The translations under genes and the position numbers were made by a program. A stretch of DNA of 64,000 nt from JACKAF01 sp041391485 (lineage in GTDB: Bacteria > Bdellovibrionota > FAC87 > UBA2466 > JACKAF01): contig JAWKNY010000005.1 of assembly GCA_041391485.1 (NCBI GenBank), forward strand, positions 92,620 to 156,619, given 5' to 3'. The first letter of the stretch is position 1. Every line of letters begins with the position of its first letter. The notes under the pieces are model-generated. The model was not told the origin of the DNA. It searched no databases and saw nothing but the letters and a program-made list of their open reading frames with translations. This document shows positions 25,667-35,134 of this stretch, piece after piece.

Positions 25667-25696
25667 TTGACAAAGGATATTTACGTATCCTTTAAT
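25667..25696 (+). promoter_or_regulatory. Promoter with palindromic operator in the spacer, upstream of xylF
   Basis: A consensus -35 TTGACA (25667-25672) and -10 TTTAAT (25691-25696) are 18 bp apart. Between them lies a perfect 8-bp dyad, AAAGGATA (25672-25679) and TATCCTTT (25686-25693), which would place a repressor directly on the polymerase site. It points toward the sugar transporter, leaving a ~95-nt leader. Confidence 0.65.
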
Positions 25697-25794
25697 GCTC
25701 TGAATCTGGCCCGGCACGTCGTGCAGGCGACGGCACATCACGTCAGCCAGGGCATTTGACCACTGTTTTTGGGGATCATTGTTAGGGAGAAATC

Positions 25795-26818
25795 ATGTTC
25801 CGAAAGCTTTTCTGACCTTCCTCGCGGCACTCTGTCTTGTTTTTACAGCCTGTACCAAGAAAACTGACTCTTCGGATTCAAATAGTCCGAAAACCCGTTT
25901 GGGCTTTGTCATCGCGACGATGAAGCAGGAGCGCTACGCGAAGGACCAAGGCCTACTTCGAAGCCCACGCCCAGAAGCTGGGGGCCAACGTGGAGTTTGC
26001 CTCCTGCGATGACAAGGTGAACGATGCAGATGTCCAAGGTCGAGACCCTGCTCTCCAAAGGCATCGATGTGCTCGTGATTCAACCCGTGAACGGCAAAGC
26101 GGCTTCTGCCATCGTGGAGCTGGCAAAGAAGGACAAGGTTCCGGTCGTGGCCTACGATCGCATCATCAACAACGCCGATCTGGATGTGTACGTCACTCAA
26201 GACAGTTTTAGAGTCGGTGTGCTGCAGGCCGAAGAAGCGGTCGCGCGCACGGGCGGCAAGGGCAACTACATTATTCTAAGCGGGGAAGCGGGGCATTCTG
26301 TGGCCGACGCCATTACCCGCGGCAACCTCTCGGTGCTGGCAAAATATCCTAATATAAAGGTCATCGTGAAGCAGAACCACCCGCTATGGTCGACCTCGCT
26401 GGCACTTGCGACGGTTGAGAATGCGCTTACCCGCTACCAGAACAAGGTCGATGCGATTCTTGCCAACAATGACGGCATGGCCCTTGGTGCCACCCAGGCG
26501 TTGGAAGAGCAGGGCCTGACTGGAAAAGTTTTTGTTGCTGGAGCGGACGCCGATCTGGCGGCGATTAAGGACATCGTCAAAGGCAAACAGACGATGACGG
26601 TTTTGAAGGGCATCCGCCCGCTTGCGGAAACTGCGGTGGAAGTGGCGGTACGGATCGCGCGCGGCGAGAAAGTGAACGCCGATACCACGACCTTCAACGG
26701 CTTTAAGGAAGTGCCGACCGTGAACACCCCTGTGTTCCGGGTGGTCAGAGACAACATCGACTCTCAAGTAGTGGATTACGGCTTTCATACCCGCCAATCT
26801 GTCTACGGTGCGGAGTAG
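25795..26818 (+). CDS. xylF: Sugar ABC transporter substrate-binding lipoprotein, XylF-like; frame interrupted
   Basis: The conserved part aligns along its length with D-xylose-binding XylF (e.g. GIDVLVIQPVNGKAASAIVE, YDRIINNADLDVYV, GKVFVAGADADLAAIKDIV, GKQTMTVLKGIRPLAETAVE). AGGGAGA supports ATG 25795; adding one T to the TTTT run (~25808) gives the lipoprotein signal MFRKLFLTFLAALCLVFTAC. Two more breaks lie near 25943 (one extra G in CAAGGCC) and 26018-26024, with AYFEAHAQKLGANVEFASCD in between. It binds a sugar in the periplasm; xylose is suggested by family, glucose by the GH15 neighbour. Confidence 0.85.
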
Positions 26819-26827
26819 GACAGGGTT

Positions 26828-28360
26828 TTGGGCAGTACCATTCTTTCATTCAAGAATGTTCGTAAAGCATTTGGTGGAGTTTACGCGCTCTCCGGAGTCA
26901 ATTTTGACGTCGAGAAAGGCGAATGCTTAGCGCTAGTGGGTGAGAACGGCGCCGGTAAGTCCACGCTCATGAAAATCCTGAGTGGGGTGTGGCCGGCGGG
27001 AACTTACGAAGGTGAAGTCGTCTTTGAAGGGCGTACGCTCTCGCACAAAAACCCCCTCGATGCGCGCGAAGCCGGGATTTCCATTATCCACCAGGAGCTT
27101 TGCCTTTTTCCTCAGCTCAGCGTCGCGGAAAACCTTTTTCTGAGTGAAGCCTACCCGTATGAAGGCAAGGCATCCTCCAGTCTAGTCAGTCCGGTACGTT
27201 GGCGCGCGCTTTACGAACGCGCCGAAGCGCTCATGAAAGACTTGGGTTTTGATATTCCGGTGCGAGCGCTCGTGAAGGAACTGAGCGTCGCGGAACGCCA
27301 GCTGGTGGAAGTGGCGCGAGCGTTCCATCAAAAAGCCACACTTTTGGTGCTCGACGAACCCACCTCAGCGCTCTCACAGGCCGAGGTGGAACGTCTTTTT
27401 GATGTGCTCCGCCGCATGAAGGGCAAACTGACCTTTATCTATATTTCTCACAAGCTGGAAGAGGTCTTTGCACTTTGTGATCGCATCCTCGTCCTGCGCG
27501 ATGGGCAGTCCGTTGAGATGCTGCAGACGGCACAGACGAATGCCGAAGAAGTCATCCGGCACATGGTCGGCCGTCCTTTAAAGCTAGCGCAGAAGGAAGT
27601 GACCTTGAAGGAAGGCGAGCCCATCCTAAGCGTGAGAAACCTAAGTCACTACGATCCCGCTGGTAACCCAAAGCTCGAAAACATCAGCTTCGATCTGTAC
27701 CCGAAGGAAATTCTGGGTATCGCAGGTTTGATGGGATCCGGCCGTAGTGAGCTTCTGCGAAGTTTGATTGGTGTCTTGCCCGGGACTCGCCAAGGTGAGG
27801 TCCGCTATTTGGGGCGTTCAGTGGATTGGTCCGGGATACGTGAGGCACTCGCCGACGGCGTTGCTTTTGTTCCTGAAGACCGAAAGAAGGATGGTCTGTT
27901 TCTGGATCATTCCATCGAGTTTAACGGCACTATTAGCGTACTCGGCAAGTTTACCCGAGCGGGACTCTTGAAGCTTGAAGAAGAAGATCGTTTTGCGGAA
28001 GGGATCTTCGAACAGCTCCATGTGAAGTACGCCGATGGGGCCGATCCTATCAAGGTCTTGAGTGGCGGGAATCAGCAAAAGGTCTTACTCGCCAAAATGG
28101 TGGCAACACAGCCCAAGGTTTTGCTCCTCGATGAGCCGACGCGTGGAATAGATATCGGTGCCAAAGAAGAGATCTACCAGATCATTCGCGAACTCGTTCG
28201 CGATGGGATCTCGGTCATCGTGGTCTCTTCGGAACTGCCGGAAGTTCTTGGTCTGAGTGATCGGGTATTGGTGTTGCGCGAAGGGGAATCCAGAGGCCTC
28301 TTGGTTAATCAGAATCTGACGCAGGAACGAGTGATGGCCTGCGCCGCGGGGGAAGCGTAA
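26828..28360 (+). CDS. xylG: Sugar ABC transporter ATP-binding protein, XylG-like
   Basis: 510 residues with two complete ABC cassettes, as in XylG/RbsA/MglA. First: Walker A GENGAGKST, Walker B LLVLDEPTSALS, signature-like LSVAERQLVEVARA. Second: GLMGSGRSELLRSL, VFVPEDRKKDGL-type loop (AFVPEDRKKDGLFL), LSGGNQQKVLLAKM and LLLDEPTRGIDIGAKEE. It powers sugar import through XylH. Starts at TTG 26828, nine bases behind xylF, and shares the A of its stop with the xylH start (TAATG). Confidence 0.93.
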   Translation: MGSTILSFKNVRKAFGGVYALSGVNFDVEKGECLALVGENGAGKSTLMKILSGVWPAGTYEGEVVFEGRTLSHKNPLDAREAGISIIHQELCLFPQLSVAENLFLSEAYPYEGKASSSLVSPVRWRALYERAEALMKDLGFDIPVRALVKELSVAERQLVEVARAFHQKATLLVLDEPTSALSQAEVERLFDVLRRMKGKLTFIYISHKLEEVFALCDRILVLRDGQSVEMLQTAQTNAEEVIRHMVGRPLKLAQKEVTLKEGEPILSVRNLSHYDPAGNPKLENISFDLYPKEILGIAGLMGSGRSELLRSLIGVLPGTRQGEVRYLGRSVDWSGIREALADGVAFVPEDRKKDGLFLDHSIEFNGTISVLGKFTRAGLLKLEEEDRFAEGIFEQLHVKYADGADPIKVLSGGNQQKVLLAKMVATQPKVLLLDEPTRGIDIGAKEEIYQIIRELVRDGISVIVVSSELPEVLGLSDRVLVLREGESRGLLVNQNLTQERVMACAAGEA

Positions 28361-29519
28361 TGGAACAGGTTGGAGTACAGACAGGTTCGGTATTGGAGTC
28401 GCTTTCTCCCAGTGGAGATAAGCTCAAAAGCTTTCAGCGCTTTGTTTTGCCAGGCCTGGCTGTCATCGCCGTCATGGTTCTCTTTCACGTATTGAGTGAT
28501 GGGACCTTTCTGACCTCACGCAATCTCAGTAATCTTTCCCGCCAGATTTGTACGAACCTCACCCTCGCGACCGGGATGACCTTGGTCATCATCACAGCGG
28601 GTATCGATCTTTCGGTGGGCAGTGTGCTGGCACTTTGCGGGATGGTCGCCGCTATTACGCAAGTACAGTTCGGGTTTTCGACGATGGGCGCTACCGGCGC
28701 CTTGCTCTCTACGGGCATCGCCTTGGTTGTGGGTGGTTTCACGGGAGCCTTTACGGGTTTTGCCGTTAGCCGACTCAAAATTACTCCGTTCATTGTGACC
28801 TTGGGGATGATGGTTATCTGCCGCGGGCTGACGCTTATCATCTCTGGGGCGCAGGCCGTTTCGCCTATCGGCGACAGCTTCGGCGCGCTCAGCTCCGAAT
28901 ACCTTCCAGTGGGTTACAGCGGGCTGCTTTTTGCGGTCGTGGCCGCGGGCGCTGTGCTCGTGCATTGGAGAACGCCGTCCGAACGCCGGTCGCTCCAGAA
29001 CACGGTTTTGATTTGCTTACTCGCGGGTGTGGGCGCGATGGTTTTCTGTGGGTACCGCGGGATCCTACATCGTTTTTCTGGCGCTTAGCTGCGCGGGACT
29101 TGCCATGCTCGTCCTCAAGTACACGCGTTATGGCCGCTTTGTTTACGCCATCGGGGGCAATACGGAAGCCGCCGAGGCTCTCGGGTGTTCCTGTGGCCAG
29201 GACTCTTTGGATTACCTACTTTGTGATGGGCCTTCTGGCCGCTCTGGCCGGCGTCATGGACGTCTCGCGCGTGAATGGCGCGGTTCCGACCGCAGGGGAA
29301 TTGGCGGAGCTGGATGCGATTGCGGCCGTTGTGATCGGCGGCACAAGTTTGATGGGTGGTGTGGGGAAGCTGAGCGGGACACTGTTCGGCGTCTTAATCA
29401 TGGGTGTGTTGAACAACGGCATGAGCCTCATTGGTGTCAGCGAGCACTATCAAAAGGTGTTCAAAGGCGTCGTGATTATCTTGGCCGTTTACCTCGACAT
29501 GCGCTCTAAACGTAAATAG
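28360..29519 (+). CDS. xylH: Sugar ABC transporter permease, XylH-like; frame interrupted
   Basis: BPD_transp_2 permease with ~9-10 membrane segments. Conserved stretches are GMTLVIITAGIDLSVGSVLA, ITPFIVTLGMMVICRGLTLI, YTRYGRFVYAIGGNTEAAEA and IGGTSLMGGVGKLSGTLFGV. Two breaks, ~29050 (GTGGGTACC) and ~29185 (TCCTGTGGCC), split it into three frames; all three pieces are in order and none is missing. It pairs with XylG. Confidence 0.85.
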
Positions 29520-29532
29520 TCGGTAAGAAAAT

Positions 29533-31769
29533 ATGAAAAGACTGGTTGGGTTCACACTAGGGGTGTGTTTTTCCGTCGTGACGTCGGCAAGCGCGGAGAC
29601 GGCATTTGGGGGACCGGGGGTGCCCTTTGGGTGGCAGTCCGCGGAGAAGCAGGGGATTGGCACCGCTTACCAAAAGCCCGACCAAAGTGTGGCAAGCAAA
29701 GTGTGGTTTAGTTTGGCTCGCGGAATAGTGACCGAAGTTTACTACCCGCGCGTAGACACCCCGCAGGTCCGAGACAGCCAGTTTCTGGTGACCGACGGCA
29801 AGAGTTTCCTGCATCAGGAGCAGTTTGACATGGAGAGCCTGGTGCGCCGAGTGCCGGGGTCCCCTGCCTTTGAGGTGATTCAAAAAGACCGAGAGGGGCG
29901 CTACCAGATCGAGAAAACGATCTGGGCCGATCCGGACTCCAGCACCTTGCTCCAGAAGGTGCGCTTCACCGCGAACGTGGAGGGGCTCCAACTCTACTAT
30001 TTGCATAAACCGGCTGCTGCCAATTCCCTTTTCGGGGATAACGCCGAGAGTGAGCCTGAACTTCTCGCGGGTGAAGAAAACGGTGTCTTTAGCGCGTGGC
30101 AAGTCGTGCGCGCGTCGACCGGGTGGGCAAAAAAATCGGTGGGCTATGTAGGCAAGTCCGACGGGTTTACGGATCTCCGTGACGATTTCAAGATGAGTTT
30201 TGAGTTTACCCACGCGCCCAGGGGAAACGTAGCGCTCATGGGTCAGCTAGTCCTACCCGCCAAAAGAGGCAGTTATGAATTTGCGGTCTCGATCCATTTC
30301 GGTGTGAAAAAACAGGACGCGCTCCAGACAAAAAACGTTGATCTAGCGGCGAGCTATGAAAAGTACCAAGCAGATTGGAAAAGGTACCTTGCGGGACTGA
30401 ACCGCCTGACCGACGCACACTCGCCCTTGCGCCGCCGCCAGCTAGAAGAATCGTCGATACTGATCCTTAAGACGTCGGAAGATAAAACCTATCCGGGTGC
30501 CGGTGTGGCTTCCTTATCTCACCCGTGGGGCGACACGCAGATTGAGAATGAGCACGTTAACCCGTATGGCAACAGCGGTTATCACGTCGTTTGGCCGCGC
30601 GATCTTTACCATGTGGGGAATGCTTTTCTTGCAGTGGGCGACATTCAAAGCGTTCTTGCGGTACTGGATCGCATGCGCGCCGCTCAATACACGGATAAAG
30701 ATGGGGAGTGGCAGTTTGGATCCCGCACTCGCAAAAAGACCGGCAGCTTCCCGCAAAACTTCTGGGTCGACGGCCGCACGCACTGGGGAGGCTACCAGGC
30801 CGATCAAACGGCGATGCCGGTTCTCTTTGCGTACCGACTTTGGAAACGGGGACTGATAGAGCCACACGCTTACTGGGAAATGGTTTCGCGCGCCCTTTCC
30901 TTTTTGGCGGAGATGGGTCCGTGGACCCATCGGAACGGTGGGAGGAGAACTACGGCATTTCGCCTAACTCGGCGGGCTTTGTCATCGCGGCGCTTGTGGC
31001 GGGTTCGGAAATGGCTTTTAGCGTGGGTGCCGATGGCGAGGGCGAGCGGTGGCTAAAACTTGCCGATGCGTGGGCACTCAAGGAAGGCGACAACCTCGAT
31101 ACCTGGACCTTTACCACCAATGGAAAGATTAACGGGACCCAAGGCAACGGGAAGTATTACCTGCGAGTCGATGGCGCTAAAACTAATAACGGCGGTGCGG
31201 TTTGGGATGCCATCTGGAATCCCAATTTTGATGAGAGGCTTGTGATCGCCAACACGCCCGGGGACGCGCGTTTTCGGTGGGAGAGCGAAGTGGTGGACGG
31301 GGGGTTTTTGGAGCTCGTTCGCCTCGGCGTCCGCGCGGCCAAGAACTATTTTGTTCGCGAATCTATTCCGGAAATGGATGCCACCATCCGGGTCGAGACC
31401 CCCGAAGGCCCCGGGTTTTACCGTTACAGCTTTGATGGGTACGGCGACAAAGGGAAAGGGCGTTTGTGGCCTTTTCTCACAGGCGAGCGCTTGCATTACG
31501 AGCTGCAAAAGATGCTGGAAGAGGGGACCTGGGAAGCCGCAGGCCTAGAGAAGTGGTTGCTCGCTTACGAGAATTTTTCCAATGAGCAGCACCTCTTTGC
31601 CGAGCAAGTGTGGGATGAAGGCGAGAAAGCCGGGAAGCCCACGGGCTCTGCAACGCCGCTTTGCTGGACGCACGCGGAGTATCTGCAGGTCCTGCGATCC
31701 TTGCGGGACAAGAAGGTGTTCGAAGAAATTGCTTCCGTGCGCGCGCGCTACGCTTCGACTGGCGAATAA
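29533..31769 (+). CDS. Secreted GH15 glucoamylase / glucodextranase-like glucan hydrolase; frame interrupted
   Basis: Signal peptide (LVGFTLGVCFSVVTSASA), then a GH15 N-terminal beta domain (GGPGVPFGWQSAEKQGIGTA, KVWFSLARGIVTEVYYPRVD), then the (alpha/alpha)6 barrel with GNSGYHVVWPRDLYHVGNAF and WGGYQADQTAMPVLFAY. One base is missing near 30915; the fix reads LAEMGPVDPSERWEENYGIS, carrying the catalytic WEE motif. The C-terminal half is intact (NGKINGTQGNGKYYLRVDGA; GRLWPFLTGERLHYE). About 745 residues. GH15 enzymes release beta-D-glucose from non-reducing ends of alpha-glucans. It follows xylH by 13 bp. Confidence 0.88.
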
Positions 31770-31803
31770 AAAAAAGGCGGCCCTGGCAAGGACCGCCTTT
31801 TTT
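31768..31803 (+). terminator. Intrinsic terminator after the glucan operon
   Basis: AAAAAAGGCGG pairs with CCGCCTTTTTT around CCCTGGCAAGGA. It starts at the stop codon of the GH15 gene. The A-run and T-run make it usable in both directions, so it may also serve the convergent lipoprotein gene. Confidence 0.9.
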
Positions 31804-31823
31804 GGTTACACCTTCAGTGTTAC

Positions 31824-32715
31824 TTACGGGTTGGGATAATCCCATTGCTCCGCTTTGAGTCCCAATCGGGTCTCTACCAGCGTTGCCAGCTTGGGAAGGT
31901 GCTCTTGCATTCCCAGGGTGTCTAGCAACACACGGAGCGAATTCGCGTAAAAGATGCGTTCCTGCTCATCACGCGCAAAGCTTTCCTTTTTTTGTGAGAA
32001 AGCCAATCCTTGAGGCGTGAGCGTACGATCCTTGATGAGGACTTCTTCGGTGCCGTCGGCATCCAAATCCGCCTTTTCTTGAAGGATACGAGCGCCCTGA
32101 ACGGCCGTGCCCACGTTGTAAACGCGAAGAGCGCGATCCATGTTTTTCAAGCGAGCTTCTTCATTGGCGTAGCCCGATTTGTGGAATAAAAGAATTTGTT
32201 CGACCGCAGCTTCCACCGCCAAGGAAAGGACCTCATAAAATTCCGGATCCAAGGTGTTGAAGGCTTTGCTGTAAAGAATTCGTCCGTCCGCCGGGTGACG
32301 CAGCTGATGGCGTAGGGTTTTCCCGTAAACGTAGGTCACGTTTTCGTAGGAAAACCCAGGCCTGTGCCTTCTAGTTTGCCCGCTTGTATATTTATAGATG
32401 GGCCCATACTTGTCGCTCATGATGGGACGCGAAGCTTCATGTAAAGCCACAAGACCTCTGACGGTTTCCGGTTTCTAAGAAAATGTGCAGCGCGCGGATA
32501 CGGATGTAGTCTTCACCCGATTCGCGAAAGTTCAGCGCCGCTCCAGCAAGCTTCTCGTCTACGTGTAGTGAAAAAGTTTCATCGTAGAGCCGCATCATCT
32601 GTTCGAGCATGCGGTCCATCTTCGCGTTTGTTTGTTTTACGGGCTTCATCAAATCGCAACCCGTGAGCGATACCGCCAAGCAGGCGGCAAGCGCCGTCGT
32701 CTTCATCCAAGTCAT
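31824..32715 (-). CDS. Lipoprotein of unknown function, frame interrupted
   Basis: ATG 32715 is supported by GGGGAGG six bases upstream and starts a lipoprotein signal (MKTTALAACLAVSLTGC; lipobox LTGC). The N-terminal piece (NAKMDRMLEQMMRLYDETFS, IRIRALHIFLETGN) and the larger C-terminal piece (VRGLVALHEASRPIMSDKYG ...) lie in different frames that meet near 32455; one missing base in GGAAACCG joins them. The mature protein is helical with many Arg/Glu and no known domain. The region ~32350-32390 (TSGQTRRHRPGFSYENV) may hide another error. Unknown family. Confidence 0.6.
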
Positions 32716-32955
32716 CACTGACCTCCCCATTATTTCCTATTCCTGTTGTTCAGTTCTTGTTGGACCAACCCCGTTAACCCCCCTCATGTACCGCCTAACG
32801 AGGTTCTCAACGTACTTCCGGCTTAGCGGGTGCGTCAAGCTGGGGCCTGCGAAAAGCACCCCGCGGGCGGAGAGTCCGCCTAAAACTTACATAATTTCAA
32901 TGTCTTGATGTTGCTGCCTTGAAACAAAGGGGCGCTTTGGGGTACAAATAACGTC

Positions 32956-33654
32956 ATGCGGCAATTATGGGTTGTGTCAGTTATTGGGTTTGTATCGTTT
33001 CTCGCGGTTCCCTCGAGAGGAACCGGAATCCCGGAGTTTTTTTCCACTCGCTGTGTTCCCCGTGTTTATACCGAGGCTACTCTTACCTCTACTTTGCGGG
33101 GTCTGGATTTCACCAGAGCGGAGTCGGTAAGGCGAGGGGGTTACAAGGGGTTTTCAATGTCGCGTTCGGAGCACCAGCAGGATTTGAGTCAGGGTGTGAC
33201 CTACCTGAGTGAGCGACAGCGCGCTTCGTACCGAGTCCACTTCTGCAGTCAACCTGATGGAAGAGTCCTGCTCTGTGATGCAAAGGGCGAGCTTATCGAT
33301 ACGCGTGTGGCGCAGTCCTATCGATCCGATCGCAGTTACTTCGCTCTTTTTGTGATGGGGATGGATCGACACTTTTATCTGTCGACTTACCAAAAGGATC
33401 GAGAGTTTCACCACTCAAGCTTTTTTGGAGACGCTCCTATTGCGGCAGCCGGTGAGATAGAAGTAATTGATGGGGTTCTTAATTTTCTGGGAGATAGGAC
33501 CGGTCATTTTCCCTATTCAGACATCTTTTTGCAGGCCATTATCCAACTTGAAAGAGAGCAAGTGGAACTCAATGGAATCGATATCGGCCGGTGGAACGGC
33601 CATTCCAGTTACTCCTACGCGAGGTACGTTCCGAATCTGCCGGAGCGCAACTAA
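32956..33654 (+). CDS. Secreted protein of unknown function
   Basis: 232 residues. Signal peptide MRQLWVVSVIGFVSFLAVPS, then a beta-rich mature part with three Cys (TRCVPRV; HFCSQPDGRVLLCDAKGEL) that could form one disulfide. The central stretch YFALFVMGMDRHFYLSTYQK is followed by HHSSFFGDAPIAAAGEIEVI. No family recognised. It is monocistronic, convergent with the kinase gene (9 bp apart). Confidence 0.6.
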   Translation: MRQLWVVSVIGFVSFLAVPSRGTGIPEFFSTRCVPRVYTEATLTSTLRGLDFTRAESVRRGGYKGFSMSRSEHQQDLSQGVTYLSERQRASYRVHFCSQPDGRVLLCDAKGELIDTRVAQSYRSDRSYFALFVMGMDRHFYLSTYQKDREFHHSSFFGDAPIAAAGEIEVIDGVLNFLGDRTGHFPYSDIFLQAIIQLEREQVELNGIDIGRWNGHSSYSYARYVPNLPERN

Positions 33655-33663
33655 TCAATAAAC

Positions 33664-35098
33664 CTAGCACGCATCGCGCAGCGAGAAGCTAATGGCTATG
33701 CGAGCTTTTCCGAGATGCACGACATCGCCTTCTAATAATTCCACGGGCCCACTCACGCGGCGTTTGTTCACCCAGGTATCATTCTCATGACCGGGAAGGG
33801 CTTCGAGCCAAAGCGCGTTGCCGCGCTTGGCGATGCGAGCATGCTTATCACCCAGGTGACTACTCCCCTTGACGCTGCCTAGGCTGACATGGGCTTCGGA
33901 AGACTTTCCTAAAATGGTTTCATCCGCATAAAGGAAAAACTCTTTGCCTTTGTCCCGCTTGTCTTCTGTCCAGTGCACGCGCCCGACTTTAAGCGGGATG
34001 CGGCAGTTCACACAGTAACCGGCCTGAGACTGGTTGTCCGAGTGCCCGCAGTAGTCGCAGAAAGTACAAGCAGCGGGGAATAAAGTCTTCGGAAGTACCG
34101 CGAGTTCAATAGGTTCAATGAAGTCTCGCCGCTTAAAGATCCACCAGCCTTTGTTCGTAAGCTTGGCGAGTTCGTTGCGAACCTCTTTGGCTTTCTGAAA
34201 GCGTTTGGTCGGATCCATGTGGAGGCATTTTTCAATGATTGCCACAAGCCTAGGATCGCGGCCTTTCAAGTGGCGGGCAATGGGCTCGCCTTGGCTTGGA
34301 GTGTCCCCGACGGCCGCCTCAAAAAGAAGTGCACCCAAACTGTAGATATCGCCTGAGGGCATAAAAGGGTTGGTGGCATCCAGCAAATCGGGGGGGGTAT
34401 AACCCTCCGATTCAAAGACCAAAGGATCTTTGTCTGAACGGTGATAGAGGGTACCAAAATCGATCATCTTAATGCGTCCTGAAATCCCATCGAGCATCAC
34501 GTTTTGGGGTTTCAAATCGCGGTAGATGTAGCCGGAATCATGAATTACCTGCAAAGCGTCGGCTATCTCGATACCCAGGTAGACGAGCATCCCGTCTTCC
34601 ACCTTTGGGTTGCTGTTGCGAAAATCAGAAAGGGCTTTGGCCAGTTCCTTACCATTGATGAATTCCATGACTAGGTAAAAGGAACCGTGGCGTTGAAAGT
34701 ATTGGAAGCCTCCTAGGAAAAGCTGGGTGCTTGATGCGACGAAGAAATTTTGCTTCCCGCTTAAAACTCTGCATGAGCTGGGCTTTGAACTGATCGTAGC
34801 TGCTCTGTTCGAGCATCTGCTTGATGAGAACTTGCTTGCCGTCCTTCTCCCGCAGGGCGCGGAAGGTGGCACCAAAACCGCTTCGGGCGATCGCTTCTTC
34901 TACGACATAGCGTTGCCCACGCGCTTTGATGCGCTCGCCGGGGGCAAGAAGACCCTTGCCGGCGTCTTTAATTTTCGAGAAAGAGGCTTGCCGCAGCTTC
35001 CGAGCTACTTTGATGTGATTCTGGCTGCTACCACAGGCGTCACAAAACAGGGATCCCGGTATTAACGGTTCACTGCATGTTGAACACGGTGCGGCCAC
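33664..35098 (-). CDS. Ser/Thr protein kinase with zinc ribbons and C-terminal FHA domain; frame interrupted
   Basis: Order: N-terminal zinc ribbon (CSTCSEPLIPGSLFCDACGS, 5-24); Hanks-type kinase with QRYVVEEAIARSGFGATFRA (Gly loop), KQVLIKQML (Lys), YIYRDLKPQNVMLD (catalytic loop), MIDFGT (DFG) and SGDIYSLGALLFEAAVG; second ribbon (CDYCGH ... CVNC); FHA-like domain (DETILGKSSEAHVSLGSVKG, then HARIAKRGNALWLEALPGHE). The N- and C-parts are in different frames meeting near 34735, just after RREAKFLRRIKHPAFP-like sequence. The kinase uses RD catalysis; the FHA would bind phospho-Thr. It lies 37 bp behind a VWA gene. Confidence 0.82.
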
Positions 35099-35134
35099 GG
35101 CAAACTCTCCCTCTCTCGAAAAAAACTGACCTAC

